Numbered from the stretch's first letter, positions 9,401 through 18,699 are shown. The stretch is 64,000 nt of DNA from Marinobacterium rhizophilum DSM 18822 (GCF_000378045.1 NZ_KB899106.1:1-64000), one strand, 5' to 3'. Notes: generated by a model not told the origin, from the sequence alone. Made by a program: numbers and translations.

Positions 9401-10380
9401 GCGCCGGACATTCTGTCGTAATTATGCAGCTCGATTTTCTGCAGGGTTCTTTTCTCGTTTCCTGTTTGTTCAAATTCAGGGATAAACACCAGAAAAGGCA
9501 AGTAATCCCGTATGGTTCGCCAGGGGGCATCCAGTATGATGTCCGTATCATCCGTGTCTGCATATTGCAGCCTGGCGGTGAGCTGAGGGTCCAAAGGGCT
9601 TTCTAGACCCGGTACTGTGTGGTTGATGATGGCGAGGCTTCGCTGCGTAACAGCCAGCCTTGGGTGTTGATCAATTGCTTGCGCCTGTTGACCCGCAATA
9701 ACGGCTGCTGCAGGTGAACTCCCGCTCACACGGCGATAGCCCCCGCTGACATTGGCAACGTTGACGTCTTGACCCATTGCAAAGAGCGACCCGTTACCCG
9801 GGTTATTGCTGGCGTTAAGCAATTGTCCGTCTCGATCCAGTGCCGCCACCGCAATAACAGACGGAAAGGCGGCTGGATACAGTGGAGCTGCAAGCCCTTG
9901 AGTGCCCACCGGAGCGACAATGGTTACACCTGCCGCATGGGCGTTTTCGATCGCGCGCGTCAGGCTGTCATCCGTCTCGACGGCACCCGCACCAACGTAG
10001 ATCAGCGACACGCCTTCCTGAACAGCGATATCAATGGCAGCAGCCACCTTGCCCAGATCGACGGTCATGCTGTCGGTTATCTTCAAGGGCATGATTTTGC
10101 AGTGGCCGCATGCTCCCGATAAATCTCCAGCAATCAGGCTCGCCATCGCCGTGCCATGACCCACTCTGTCGGCATTGGGATCGTTGCCATTCGTCAGATC
10201 GAAGCCAGGTACGAGCTTTCCCTTGAGGTCTCGATGGCCCGCATCCACCCCACTATCAACGACCGCGACAATGGTAGTGGATTGGTTCGTGGCATGTGCC
10301 TCGCCCATGTCGAGCATGAAGCTGCACGCGACCAAAACAGCCAGCGTCGTTGAGATTGCACAACGGAATTTATTGAGCAC
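6457..10380 (-). CDS. Secreted subtilase (S8) fused to a PHP/CehA-like metallohydrolase domain and a Cys-rich C-terminal module
   Basis: About 1307 residues from a GTG start that sits directly before a signal peptide; an in-frame TTG at 10413 is the alternative. Residues about 38-240 are an S8 fold with the Asp (VVDSGVD), His (GHGTAMAS) and Ser (SGSSPAAA) triad. The usual oxyanion AAGN is replaced by APVGT. Residues about 435-780 carry a PHP-type pattern: DAHVHT, then TTDHN, then AAHPFS, then GTDAHGDF. The last ~110 residues form a Cys-rich module repeated in the next gene upstream. Likely secreted and metal-binding; substrate unknown. The stop of the upstream gene lies 11 bases before the GTG, so the two form an operon. 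Base composition is lower in G+C than neighbouring genes. Confidence 0.8.
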   Translation of the reverse strand: MLNKFRCAISTTLAVLVACSFMLDMGEAHATNQSTTIVAVVDSGVDAGHRDLKGKLVPGFDLTNGNDPNADRVGHGTAMASLIAGDLSGACGHCKIMPLKITDSMTVDLGKVAAAIDIAVQEGVSLIYVGAGAVETDDSLTRAIENAHAAGVTIVAPVGTQGLAAPLYPAAFPSVIAVAALDRDGQLLNASNNPGNGSLFAMGQDVNVANVSGGYRRVSGSSPAAAVIAGQQAQAIDQHPRLAVTQRSLAIINHTVPGLESPLDPQLTARLQYADTDDTDIILDAPWRTIRDYLPFLVFIPEFEQTGNEKRTLQKIELHNYDRMSGAEKDLIFQDVPHGVDQTSCAGKKIEIIDSEGRARDTVGTDEPIVDFWHYIAKVPVDCIGVGSRKGVAGEHFLLARVYWTTVIKTEDKSITHNYNVHAVLRVLVGSNGFPRFDSADHYYDAHVHTIAEQTGWHGVTNVDAAAKAYGGPLAMLTESAYALGLIETRLKNGNWTAFRDQLATTDHNVFYSRNPYDAGTSPGYGPTANTKGNEFKWYRDHFGELSGEEVTLRGTGRTVHSDMTKAIGSHFLVYGGPHFEGPWHGGHFTADPDAEGLGFDLTTLTDQVGVKNPNELIPVLERLSHTDAFGYAAHPFSSASGWSKQYFEQAIGLPPHHNVGGKNSRILQKDARDFIFKGSQVWNEKHDFKSTAEMLGGHLAVRDLNHFDPFTPSGTSQRFVSNPSWVKDVNGAVGEYVGFLKQGLKYNFQQQPDSRFIRKLYMSAGTDAHGDFNYLTSLESTAVAEIYDYFNASVKSAAASSNAFGRVRTYTLSGEKQGRFLQPQRTTGAFNASRTRTAQVALAGTGSQVAIDDSRPGGGSITTVSALRASVSAYREGNTILTDGPICKFSVDSECRFDSNTENPQWHDGLCAWENADGRIGGEGDFDGGGSALISRGSNALLSTLWDGRNDYIPIVNGQPDNIEFTLSAHYSNGPSVAKVMDGGPRGQVQYVALAPDMMQGITEHRDYSPSALMLRGDLGSAESGAACITNPVWAIPVKFSYPAAPSECSIKPGELRVSISFGVSMDSTLSDRCAGGNCLAPAAGGQANYQGPTIKVYPLDGSGQSIGNGVSLKPRWFANNLSGPGFKKIADANLVGDNKSEIACPGADWDANSHTRKRNVRSYAVIVSNLRDMHGNELNAIADTFTLKKASVNRVPPSPAGNTGTVFDPGKGGRRPKPNLSCGAASTNLCKGYGASCEVVTATNGKRSDLCRWSARNSAGACERRTAGIWTKAGSRYAKNHPGAVQPGTAGACITEVKNLKNRIQ

Positions 10381-10391
10381 GCTGCCACCGC

Positions 10392-11435
10392 CTATGGTTT
10401 TGTTTTGGTGCAAACCGTTTCCGAGTAGTCGGAGACTTTCGACCGGTCAAACCCGATAAAAGCGCGCAGTCGATAACAGTAGTTGGTATTCGGGTTGAGA
10501 TCGTAATCCTCGTCCGACCGTGTTCCTGTCCCCTTCACATTGGCGTCGACCCGCTCCTCGAACAGCCCGATAAATTCCCAGCTATTTGCCGGGTTACGGC
10601 GCGCTTCAACCGGATCCACCCGATACAACTCCACGCCATATTCCTGATCGGAGTTATCTATCCATGTGAGTGTCAATGTGGTTCGAGCCACGTTAGCCAC
10701 TTTCAGACCCGATGGTGGAACCAAGCCTGATTCCCTGGTGCTGGGCGACTTGCCCGTTTTCAAGACATGAGGGTCACCATTCGCGACTTTACCGGGCGTC
10801 TTGCTACTGATGTTCTTAACCTCAGTGATACAGGCTCCAGCGTTTCCGGCAACGACCGCGCCGGGATGGCTTTTGGCGTACTTCGAATTTGCTGCTGTCC
10901 AAATCCCGCCAGTGCGCTTGCAGGCGTTCGCACTCGTTGTGGACGACCAGCGGCACACCTCAGTGTTTGCGCCATTTGCAGCCTTTATCACGTCACAGGT
11001 GGCACCATTTTTAGAACACATTGCTGTATTTCTGGCATCACAGCCTTGGGTTGGAATAACGACCAACTCGGACGTGAAAGAGCGCGGCCTGATTCCACTT
11101 GCCGGGGTCTGGCCGGATTGCGGAGCGAGCTCGGTGGGGGCGTCGTGGGCAACGTCGTCGTTGGTGATAGGTGTGAAGGTTGACGCTTTTTCGGTACAGA
11201 CCGATGATGTCTTGGTCCCGGCGAGCCCGCCTTCCCCGCCGTCTTTGCACAGTGCCTGTTTGCAGTCGTAACAACTGTAGACCGATCCTCCGATCGTTTT
11301 GTCATACAGCGTGTCCTTGGTGCATTTTTCAGACACGCCTTTGCACGCTTCAGGCTTTGCACTAGCGATAACCGAGAATGTGAATAAAACGAATAGGATT
11401 AGGAGTTTGCTTAATTTTGATCGACAAAAGCCCAT
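10392..11435 (-). CDS. Secreted protein with Cys-rich modules and a fibronectin type III-like domain
   Basis: About 347 residues from the ATG at 11435, chosen because it places a clear signal peptide (KLLILFVLFTFSVIASA) at the N-terminus with AGGT upstream; a longer frame starts at 11552. A short Cys-rich segment follows the signal. A second module, CRWSSTTSANACKR through GACITEVKN, closely matches the C-terminus of the downstream subtilase fusion. The C-terminal ~100 residues resemble a fibronectin type III domain (PPSGLKVANV...LTWIDNS...YCYRLRAF). It is probably exported and made with the downstream protein, perhaps as a partner or a substrate-binding companion. Function unknown. Confidence 0.7.
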   Translation of the reverse strand: MGFCRSKLSKLLILFVLFTFSVIASAKPEACKGVSEKCTKDTLYDKTIGGSVYSCYDCKQALCKDGGEGGLAGTKTSSVCTEKASTFTPITNDDVAHDAPTELAPQSGQTPASGIRPRSFTSELVVIPTQGCDARNTAMCSKNGATCDVIKAANGANTEVCRWSSTTSANACKRTGGIWTAANSKYAKSHPGAVVAGNAGACITEVKNISSKTPGKVANGDPHVLKTGKSPSTRESGLVPPSGLKVANVARTTLTLTWIDNSDQEYGVELYRVDPVEARRNPANSWEFIGLFEERVDANVKGTGTRSDEDYDLNPNTNYCYRLRAFIGFDRSKVSDYSETVCTKTKP

Positions 11436-12011
11436 TTGAGATACCTGTTTTGTTATCGAAACGCCAGACGACATTAATGCAGGGCCAGTATGACTGCCGA
11501 CTGGCTCTGAATTGCTATCCTCAAATGAATTGCCGTAATGCGACCTGGACACCGTATTGAATCCTGGTGTTGTCGCACACAGTTGTTATTTCTGTTGAGA
11601 CTTGCACGCAAACGAACGTGCTGCGCGATTTCCGGCAAATTCCCATTTACCATGATGACCTCTACCGGTTACCGGTAATAATTTATCGCCGAATTAGCGC
11701 TTCACAATATTTACAGAATAAATAAAGCATAGAGTATAGGAGGCGTAAGCGCCCTTTGCCGGAAAATTAGAACCGATCACGCAGCGCGTAGGAGAGGGTC
11801 AGATTGCGTGTTTAAATAGTTCCGGCGTGTGCTGCAGGCCAGAGACGCATTGAGACTGACTAGTATCAGGCGGGTTAATACATGAAGCAGGGATGCTTCA
11901 TGTATTAACCCGCAGGGCAATGCGAGCCCCACGAAAACCAGCACGTCACGCACTTGCGCCTGTTTTGTGGGGTGACGGACAATTAGATAGGGAACCTATT
12001 TGTCCACCAGG
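11436..12011. other. 576-bp intergenic stretch, A+T-rich, with a 20-bp inverted repeat
   Basis: Upstream region of the secreted-protein operon (minus) and downstream of the XdhC-like gene (minus). It is A+T-rich around 11680-11745 and holds the long palindrome at 11870-11913. No gene is recognised. Confidence 0.55.
11870..11913. repeat. Perfect 20-bp inverted repeat with 4-nt loop
   Basis: The arms are GCGGGTTAATACATGAAGCA (11870-11889) and its exact complement (11894-11913), separated by GGGA. Neither strand has a U-tract after the stem, so it is not a standard intrinsic terminator. It lies about 100 bp past the XdhC-like stop codon. It could be a strong 3'-end hairpin or an element end. 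Confidence 0.8.
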
Positions 12012-13103
12012 TTAATAAGTAGAGCGAATAAGCAGGTGCGAAGCGCCAGCAGCCTGGCGTGGCTGCTGCACGGACTTGCCTTCTGTGGCCAAAACTCCAC
12101 TCAGTGATCGAGCACAGCAATGATGCAACGCCGCCTGGCACTCGGCGAGAATGGCAAGGGCGATGGTTTCCGGCAGCTCGCCACCGATGTCGAGCCCGGC
12201 GGGCCCCGCCAGCGGTACTCCCAGGGCACCGGGCGTCAGTCCCGCTTCAGCCAAAACCCGCTGCCGGCGGCTATCGGGCCCCAGCAGGGCCAGGTAGCCG
12301 AGGCGGCAGTCGTGCAGTGCCCTCAGCGCTTCGACATCCAGGCGAATATTGTGACTCATCAGCACCGCTGCATTCACACTCTCACTGTCGGCATAACGAG
12401 ACAGCTCTGATGCGGCACCAGACAACAACATATCGGCGCTGGTAAAATACTCGCGCCGGCCATTGGCAGGACGAGGGTCCCAAATACTGATGCACCATCC
12501 CAATTGATGTCCAATCGATGCAACGGGACGTGCGTCATTTCCACCGCCCACGATCAGCAGGTGGGGCGGCGGCGTGACATGGGTATGCAGCCAGCGCTGG
12601 CCGCGTTGCGCGCATACGCTGGACGGTCTGCTCGGAGTGAACCCCGTCGAGGAAGCATCCTCCATGAAGCGTGCTGCCACCTGCCCTGCACTATCGGGCA
12701 TCAACTGGTAGTAGTGGCGGTTGCCGGACTCACGCAGGGCATGCAAGACGCTTTCGAGCATCAGATAGTCATTGTCCCTGCCCACCGGCTGAAGCAGGAT
12801 ATGCACCGTACCGCCGCAGCCGATCCCGAGCTGATAGGAAATGTCGTCTTCATCGCTACCGTCATAGGTCAGGGTCAGGGCCTTGCGGCTGTGCATGACC
12901 CTGCGCGCATGACGGTGGATATCAGACTCCAGACAGCCCCCGCTCAACATGCCCAGTTGATGCCCTTGTGCGCTGAACAGCATCAGCGCCCCGGCCTTGC
13001 GATAGGACGGACCTTCGCTTTGGTAGACAGTCCCCAGCACCCAGTCAGTGTCATCCCGCAAAGGATGCCACTCACCCAGCAGGGCAATGAGCTGATTCGA
13101 CAT
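12012..13103 (-). CDS. XdhC/CoxI family protein
   Basis: 363 residues. The N-terminal XdhC_CoxI domain shows VLGTVYQSEGPSYRKAGA and the GMLSGGCLESDI motif. The C-terminal Rossmann-like domain begins HLLIVGGGNDARPVA and has LLGPDSRRQR. XdhC proteins bind molybdenum cofactor and help insert its sulphurated form into xanthine dehydrogenase-family enzymes. No molybdenum hydroxylase subunit is seen here, so this copy is an orphan or serves an enzyme elsewhere. The ATG has GAGGA upstream. Confidence 0.85.
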   Translation of the reverse strand: MSNQLIALLGEWHPLRDDTDWVLGTVYQSEGPSYRKAGALMLFSAQGHQLGMLSGGCLESDIHRHARRVMHSRKALTLTYDGSDEDDISYQLGIGCGGTVHILLQPVGRDNDYLMLESVLHALRESGNRHYYQLMPDSAGQVAARFMEDASSTGFTPSRPSSVCAQRGQRWLHTHVTPPPHLLIVGGGNDARPVASIGHQLGWCISIWDPRPANGRREYFTSADMLLSGAASELSRYADSESVNAAVLMSHNIRLDVEALRALHDCRLGYLALLGPDSRRQRVLAEAGLTPGALGVPLAGPAGLDIGGELPETIALAILAECQAALHHCCARSLSGVLATEGKSVQQPRQAAGASHLLIRSTY

Positions 13104-13191
13104 GCCGAGTCCTCACCGTTAAGTCTTGTCGTTCACCAGGAGCGATGGTGCTCACCACAGCATGCGCGTTAAAAAATAAATAAAATTTCAG

Positions 13192-13220
13192 ACAAAAAAA
13201 AGCGCGGCAAGCCGCGCTAA
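13192..13220 (-). terminator. Intrinsic terminator after the aldehyde dehydrogenase gene
   Basis: Stem AGCGCGGC (13201-13208) pairs with GCCGCGCT (13211-13218). On the minus strand it is followed by a run of eight or more T. It lies about 120 bp past the stop of the aldehyde dehydrogenase gene and separates it from the XdhC-like gene. Confidence 0.75.
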
Positions 13221-13337
13221 AAACCTGAGAGTGAGAGCACTCGGTCAGGGGGGGTTGACTGACCCATAGGAAGAACCAGTCGATCTGCAAGGCAGCGTGG
13301 ATGGGCCACGCTGCGGTAAAGGTCGATCCTGGCAGAC

Positions 13338-14858
13338 TTAGAAGAAGCCCAGCGGGTTAACGTCGTAGCTCACCAGCAGGTTCTTGGTCTGCTGGTAATG
13401 ATCCAGCATCATTTTATGGGTTTCGCGACCCACACCGGACTTCTTGTAGCCACCGAAAGCGGCATGTGCCGGGTACTGGTGGTAGCAGTTGGTCCAGACG
13501 CGGCCGGCTTCAATACCACGTCCCATGCGATAGGCAAGGTTCATGTCGCGGGTCCATACGCCGGCACCAAGGCCAAACTCGGTATCGTTGGCAATCGCCA
13601 GGGCTTCGGCTTCATCTTTGAAGGTCGTAACCGAGATGACCGGTCCGAAGATCTCTTCCTGGAAGACGCGCATCGTGTTGCTGCCCTTGAGCAGGGTCGG
13701 CTGAATGTAGTAGCCGGTGTTCAGGCCGCCTTCGAGTTTCTCGGAGTCACCGCCGATCAGCACTTGCGCACCCTCTTCACGGCCGATGTCAAAGTAGCTC
13801 ATGATCTTGTTGTACTGCTGCTCGGATGCCTGTGCACCCACCATGGTGTCGGTATCGAGCGGGTTGCCACGCTTGATCTGGCGGGTACGCTCGATCACCA
13901 TCGCAATGAACTCGTCGTAGATGCTTTCCTGCACCAGCAGACGCGACGGGCAGGTGCAGACTTCGCCCTGGTTGAAGAAAGCCAGCACGGTGCCCTCGAC
14001 ACACTTGCTCAGGAAGCTGTCTTCGTGGTTCATAACATCTGCAAAGTAGATGTTCGGCGACTTGCCGCCCAGCTCAACTGTCGACGGAATGATGTTGTCA
14101 GCCGCGCACTTGAGGATGTGCGCACCGACCGGCGTGGAACCGGTGAACGCGATCTTGGCGATGCGTTTGCTGGTTGCCAGGGCTTCACCGGCTTCCCTGC
14201 CAAAGCCGTTAACGATGTTCAGTACACCGGCGGGCAGCAGGTCGGAGATCAGCTCAGCCAAGATCAGAATGGACGCAGGCGTCTGCTCGGCGGGCTTGAG
14301 CACGACACAGTTGCCGGCAACCAGCGCAGGCGCCAGCTTCCATGCGGCCATCAGCAGCGGGAAGTTCCAGGGAATAATCTGACCAACAACACCCAGCGGC
14401 TCATGGAAATGATAGGCGACTGTGTTCTGATCGATCTCGCCAATGGAGCCTTCCTGAGCTCGGATACAACCGGCGTAGTAACGGAAGTGATCGACGCACA
14501 ACGGCACGTCTGCGGCGAGTGTTTCACGCACGGCCTTGCCATTGTCCCAGGTCTCTGCCACTGCCAGCGTTTCGAGATTGGCTTCCAGGCGGTCGGCGAT
14601 CTTCAACAGAATATTGGAACGTTCGGTAACAGACGTTGAGCCCCAGGCAGCCTTGGCTTTGTGGGCGGCGTCCAGCGCCAGCTCGATATCTTCAGCAGTA
14701 GAGCGCGGAATCTCGCAGAACGGCTGACCATTGACCGGCGACACGTTCTGGAAGTACTCCCCCTTGACCGGCGCGACCCATTCGCCACCGATGAAGTTGC
14801 CATAACGGGGTTTGAATGTAACAACGGAGCCTTCGGTTCCTGGCTGTGCGTAGATCAT
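13338..14858 (-). CDS. exaC: NAD+-dependent aldehyde dehydrogenase, ExaC/AldB type
   Basis: 506 residues, the usual length for ExaC-type enzymes that oxidise acetaldehyde made by the PQQ alcohol dehydrogenase. Visible family features are [19 protein letters not shown], the catalytic Glu in VELGGKSPN, and the nucleophile Cys in [12 protein letters not shown]. Others are EIFGPVISV and the C-terminal [14 protein letters not shown]. It is cytoplasmic. The ATG follows GAGGCATGAAAAA. It lies about 4.5 kb from the PQQ-ADH gene rather than in its operon, and probably belongs to the same ethanol regulon. Confidence 0.9.
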   Translation of the reverse strand: MIYAQPGTEGSVVTFKPRYGNFIGGEWVAPVKGEYFQNVSPVNGQPFCEIPRSTAEDIELALDAAHKAKAAWGSTSVTERSNILLKIADRLEANLETLAVAETWDNGKAVRETLAADVPLCVDHFRYYAGCIRAQEGSIGEIDQNTVAYHFHEPLGVVGQIIPWNFPLLMAAWKLAPALVAGNCVVLKPAEQTPASILILAELISDLLPAGVLNIVNGFGREAGEALATSKRIAKIAFTGSTPVGAHILKCAADNIIPSTVELGGKSPNIYFADVMNHEDSFLSKCVEGTVLAFFNQGEVCTCPSRLLVQESIYDEFIAMVIERTRQIKRGNPLDTDTMVGAQASEQQYNKIMSYFDIGREEGAQVLIGGDSEKLEGGLNTGYYIQPTLLKGSNTMRVFQEEIFGPVISVTTFKDEAEALAIANDTEFGLGAGVWTRDMNLAYRMGRGIEAGRVWTNCYHQYPAHAAFGGYKKSGVGRETHKMMLDHYQQTKNLLVSYDVNPLGFF

Positions 14859-14998
14859 TTTTTCATGCCTCTTGTTGTTATCGCTGCGACGACCGTTTTA
14901 TCCCGGCGCCTTATACTGTTCGACTACAACTGCATAGTAGCGATGAGGCCGGCAACCCCGGTATGCTCCCTTGGCATTGAAAACTCCTCGGTGAACTA

Positions 14999-15991
14999 CT
15001 ACTTTTGACCCTGTTTGAAGCGCCAGTCAGACCCCCTGCGCTGCAACCAGCCCGGCACGACACCCGCCACCAGGGCCCCCCCGACAATCAACAGGCTTGC
15101 CAGCAGCAACGACAGGCTCGGCTCGGCAAAACCGCTCAGCACCAGTAACAGGGTGGAAATCAGCGGCGCCCCGTAGGCCAGTACACCCAGCAAACGCAGG
15201 TCGCCGTGCTTGACGCCGTGATCCCAGGTAAAGAAGGCAATGCCCACCGGACCCAGCCCCAGCCCCACAACCGCACTCCACTGGGTCAGATTCTCCGGCC
15301 AGACCGGGCTTTCCCACAGCAGGTGGCACACCAGCCCCAACAGCGCCGTGGCACCACAGAACCAGCCAACCGCATCGGTGGGCACGCGCGCCACCAGCCG
15401 GCTGGCCACCGAATAGCCTGACCAGATCAGTGCACAACACAACGCCAGCAGATAGCCCGGCCAGTACTGCATGTCGAAACCCGTATCGCCCTTGCCCAGC
15501 AACAGCCAGCAACCGACCAGCGCCGCCACGGCACCGGCAACATGCAGCGAATGCAGCCGCTGCCCTGGCAGCAGCGCGGAAAACAGCACGATCAGCAGCG
15601 GCCACAAATAGGCCAGAAGCCCCACCTCAACCGCCGGTGCCAGCGCCATGGCCTGAAAGTAACAAAAGTGGAAGCCAAAGAGCCCACCCACGCCCAGCAA
15701 CCAGGCACGGCCAGGCTGGCGCAGGACCCGCAACGGGCTTGGGCCATACAGGCAGCCTTTGAGCATCATCAGCAACCAGGCAATGCCAAAGGTCATCGCC
15801 AGCATCTGGAACGGGGGTATTTGGTTACCACTGAGCTGGGTAAACAGGGCCAGCAGACCCCACAGAAAAACCGAGATAGCGCCAATCGCCGTCGCCCTGC
15901 GCTGATGCCTTGTGTCGCCCTGCTGCAGCCTGGTGTGCGGTGTTTTTAAGTGCATCGTTTTCGCGTGCGGTGTTGGCACGTGCCTGGACAT
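14999..15991 (-). CDS. EamA/DMT family exporter
   Basis: About 330 residues with ten hydrophobic segments arranged as two EamA repeats, starting after a polar N-terminus (AIGAISVFLWGLLALFTQLSG). It resembles YddG-like drug/metabolite transporters that export aromatic or other amino acids; the substrate is not predictable. The annotated ATG lacks a clear ribosome site, and an ATG at 15955 is an alternative that shortens the polar tail. It is followed divergently by the AraC regulator region. Confidence 0.83.
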   Translation of the reverse strand: MSRHVPTPHAKTMHLKTPHTRLQQGDTRHQRRATAIGAISVFLWGLLALFTQLSGNQIPPFQMLAMTFGIAWLLMMLKGCLYGPSPLRVLRQPGRAWLLGVGGLFGFHFCYFQAMALAPAVEVGLLAYLWPLLIVLFSALLPGQRLHSLHVAGAVAALVGCWLLLGKGDTGFDMQYWPGYLLALCCALIWSGYSVASRLVARVPTDAVGWFCGATALLGLVCHLLWESPVWPENLTQWSAVVGLGLGPVGIAFFTWDHGVKHGDLRLLGVLAYGAPLISTLLLVLSGFAEPSLSLLLASLLIVGGALVAGVVPGWLQRRGSDWRFKQGQK

Positions 15992-16110
15992 TCCGGTTTG
16001 CCTGCATGTGGAAAACGCCCAGCATAACGCCAGCGTACGCGCCGGACTTTGCCATTCAGGCGAATGAGTTTGCCAACATGGCGCACTTGTCGGCGCTCAA
16101 TGGGTGGCGC

Positions 16111-16869
16111 TTATGACGCTGTGGCACCTGGCCCTTCAGCGGCATGTCCGGCGCCGCGAAAATAACGCGGCGATTTGCCAAAGTGACGTCGAAAACGGTC
16201 ACTGAAGGCGGCCAGGCTGTTGTAACCCACCCGCTCGGCAATGCGTTGAATGCTCAGATCGCCTGATTCAAGCAACCTCCAGGCCTGCTGCATGCGCCGC
16301 TCCAGCAGGTACTGTTGGGGTGTCATGGCCAGGTATTCGCGAAACAGCGCGGTGAGCTGACGCGGACTCAGGTGGGCAACAAGTGCGAGTTGCGCCAGGG
16401 TGACTGGCTGATCCAGGTGCGCATCCAGCCAGACCTGTGCCGCCCGCACCCGTCGATCGATGCCCGGGATCCGCTCATGACGCTCGCCAAGCAACTCGAT
16501 CAGCAACAGCAGCATCTGGCGCCGTACCGCCAGACTGCCGCCCTGCTCCAGCTCCGCCTGCAAAAAACGCACATAATGGCTGATGGACTCATCCAGCTCG
16601 ATAAAGGCCGGCAGGCGCTCGAGCGCCGGTGCCAGTGCCACCGGTATATCGGCCACAACAAAGCGGTTGCCTGTCGCGCCGGCAAAGGCATGGTCCTCAC
16701 CCGCACTGATGATCGCCGCCTGGCTGCTGTGCACCCGGCCTTCACGCGACCCTATCTGCATTACCAGCTCGCCGCTCACCGGCAGCACCAGCTGATGATA
16801 GTCGTGCTGATGCTGCCGGGTTTCACGGTCGTAACTGCGCAGATCCAGAACAAGGGGTACAGGGTTCAT
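16111..16869 (-). CDS. AraC family transcriptional regulator
   Basis: 252 residues. The N-terminal half is a cupin-like sensor (HQHDYHQLVLPVSGELVMQIG) and the C-terminal ~100 residues hold the two AraC helix-turn-helix motifs. These include LAQLALVAHLSPRQLTALFREYLAMTPQQYL and RIAERVGYNSLAAFSDRFRRHFGKSPRYFR, each only partly quoted here. Such proteins usually control a neighbouring gene, so the EamA exporter or the sugar transporter are candidates. The effector is unknown. No strong ribosome site is seen before the ATG. Confidence 0.86.
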   Translation of the reverse strand: MNPVPLVLDLRSYDRETRQHQHDYHQLVLPVSGELVMQIGSREGRVHSSQAAIISAGEDHAFAGATGNRFVVADIPVALAPALERLPAFIELDESISHYVRFLQAELEQGGSLAVRRQMLLLLIELLGERHERIPGIDRRVRAAQVWLDAHLDQPVTLAQLALVAHLSPRQLTALFREYLAMTPQQYLLERRMQQAWRLLESGDLSIQRIAERVGYNSLAAFSDRFRRHFGKSPRYFRGAGHAAEGPGATAS

Positions 16870-17244
16870 GGCCGGATTTTAGCACCGGCCAAGCCGTCAC
16901 ACAGCCATTGGCGCTAAACAATCCCGCGGCCGGACCTGTCTCGACCCGCATTCTAAAAAAGCACCGTGCTAGCGACGCAAGCGACCTGTCGGTCTGTCGG
17001 TGCTGTCGGTGCTGTCGGCCCCAGGCGACAGACGCCTGCGGTCGGTATTAAGAAAATTCGGATATTCCCGCAATCCCGCGTATTGCCTCGCGTTCAGCCC
17101 AGGCACTGAGTGTCGTAAAGTATTTTACTTATGCTGGCCGAGCCATTAGGATGCCGCCCGTGATAGCGCTAACCCTCAAGCGGTATGTCACCGTCGGTTT
17201 CGATCAACCGGCACCCGACCTGCAATAATCAAAAGGACTCATCC
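16870..17244. other. Divergent regulatory region between araC-like gene and gluP
   Basis: A 375-bp gap holding the promoters of both genes. It includes a short microrepeat of TGTCGGTGC units near 16987-17020. No small gene is evident. Confidence 0.5.
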
Positions 17245-18519
17245 ATGGCCGGTATTTTCAGCAACGAACTGACCGACAAAGCATCGGTCGACGCCCACAC
17301 GGGCCAGAACCACCGGTTTTCTCTGGTGGTGCTGACATCGCTGTTTTTCATGTGGGGCTTTATCACCTGCCTCAACGACATCCTGATCCCCCATCTCAAG
17401 AGCGCCTTCGCCCTGAGTTACACCCAGGCGATGCTGATTCAGTTCTGCTTCTTTGGCGCCTACTTCGTCGTCTCGCTGCCCGCGGGCAGGCTGGTCCGGC
17501 ACCTGGGCTACAAGAACGGCATCGTGCTGGGGCTGCTCACCGCCGCCACCGGCTGCGCCCTGTTCTACCCGGCCGCCGCCGCGCACTCCTATCCGCTGTT
17601 TCTCGGCGCGCTCTTCGTGCTGGCCTCGGGCGTGACGATGCTGCAGGTCACGGCGAACCCCTACGTGACCGCACTGGGCACACCGCAAACCGCCTCAAGC
17701 CGTCTGACCCTGACCCAGGGTTTCAACGCACTGGGCACCACGGTGGCACCCTTCTTTGGCGCCCTGCTGATCCTCTCGGTGGCGGCCCCCGGCGCCGCTC
17801 AGCTGGACGGCCAGGGCAGCGCCGATTCGGTCCAGATGCCTTATCTGATGCTGGCGGGCGCCTTTGCGCTGCTGGCACTGGTGTTCAAGCTGCTGAAACT
17901 GCCTGAGCTGCGCGATACGTCTTCAACTGCCGGCACTGCACAGAGCGCCTCGCCGTCCGCCTGGACACACCGGCACCTGCTGCTCGGCGCACTGGGCATT
18001 TTCCTCTATGTCGGTGCCGAGGTGTCGATTGGCAGCTTCATGATCAGTTTCCTGGGCCAGGAACACGTGGCAGGAATGGCGGAGCGCCAGGCCGCACACT
18101 ATGTCGCCTACTACTGGGGCGGTGCAATGATCGGCCGCTTCTTTGGCGCCGCCATCATGCGTCACATCCGCCCGGGTGCGGTGCTGGCCAGCAATGCGCT
18201 GATCGCCAGTTGCCTGCTGCTGGTCGCGGCCCTGGGTAACGGCCAGCTGGCCGCCATTGCGGTCCTGCTGGTCGGTCTGTTCAATTCGGTGATGTTCCCG
18301 ACCATCTTCAGCCTGGCGCTGTCGGGTCTCGGCGATCGCACCAGCCAGGGTTCCGGCATTCTGTGCCTGGCGATTGTCGGCGGTGCCCTGGTGCCGCTGC
18401 TGCAGGGTGTGCTGGCCGACCGGATCGGCGTGCAGTTGTCCTTCCTGCTGCCGCTGGTGTGCTACTTCTATATCGCCTTCTATGGCCTGCGCGGCCACCG
18501 GCCACAGGCAGCGATCTGA
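17245..18519 (+). CDS. gluP: MFS sugar transporter, FucP/GluP family
   Basis: About 424 residues with twelve hydrophobic segments. It matches the glucose/galactose-fucose:H+ symporter family: [19 protein letters not shown] in segment 1, [16 protein letters not shown], and [12 protein letters not shown] followed by [19 protein letters not shown]. It should import hexose with cations. The start at 17245 is chosen for its AAGGA 7 bases upstream; a longer frame begins at 17185. No catabolic sugar genes adjoin it, so the sugar is uncertain. Confidence 0.85.
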   Translation: MAGIFSNELTDKASVDAHTGQNHRFSLVVLTSLFFMWGFITCLNDILIPHLKSAFALSYTQAMLIQFCFFGAYFVVSLPAGRLVRHLGYKNGIVLGLLTAATGCALFYPAAAAHSYPLFLGALFVLASGVTMLQVTANPYVTALGTPQTASSRLTLTQGFNALGTTVAPFFGALLILSVAAPGAAQLDGQGSADSVQMPYLMLAGAFALLALVFKLLKLPELRDTSSTAGTAQSASPSAWTHRHLLLGALGIFLYVGAEVSIGSFMISFLGQEHVAGMAERQAAHYVAYYWGGAMIGRFFGAAIMRHIRPGAVLASNALIASCLLLVAALGNGQLAAIAVLLVGLFNSVMFPTIFSLALSGLGDRTSQGSGILCLAIVGGALVPLLQGVLADRIGVQLSFLLPLVCYFYIAFYGLRGHRPQAAI

Positions 18520-18699
18520 ACCGGCACCGCCTGCGGCGCCTTGCGTCGCGGGCGGGTATTACCCCGCCATCAGGCCCGGCAGCATCGCGGGGCATCTCGT
18601 GTTTACCCGTCCACCGTGTTACAAAGGCCTCTCGTGGCGCGATCTGGTCGCCCCCATTCGCTGGCATCCTTGCCCGTCACTCACTATCGCGAGGACTGC

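Noticed and set aside
11870-11913. Integron attC site
   Set aside because: The arms lack the RYYYAAC/GTTRRRY core boxes and no integrase is seen.
13398-14639. 413-residue plus-strand frame
   Set aside because: It is antisense to the whole aldehyde dehydrogenase gene, which has full family motifs; the frame has none.
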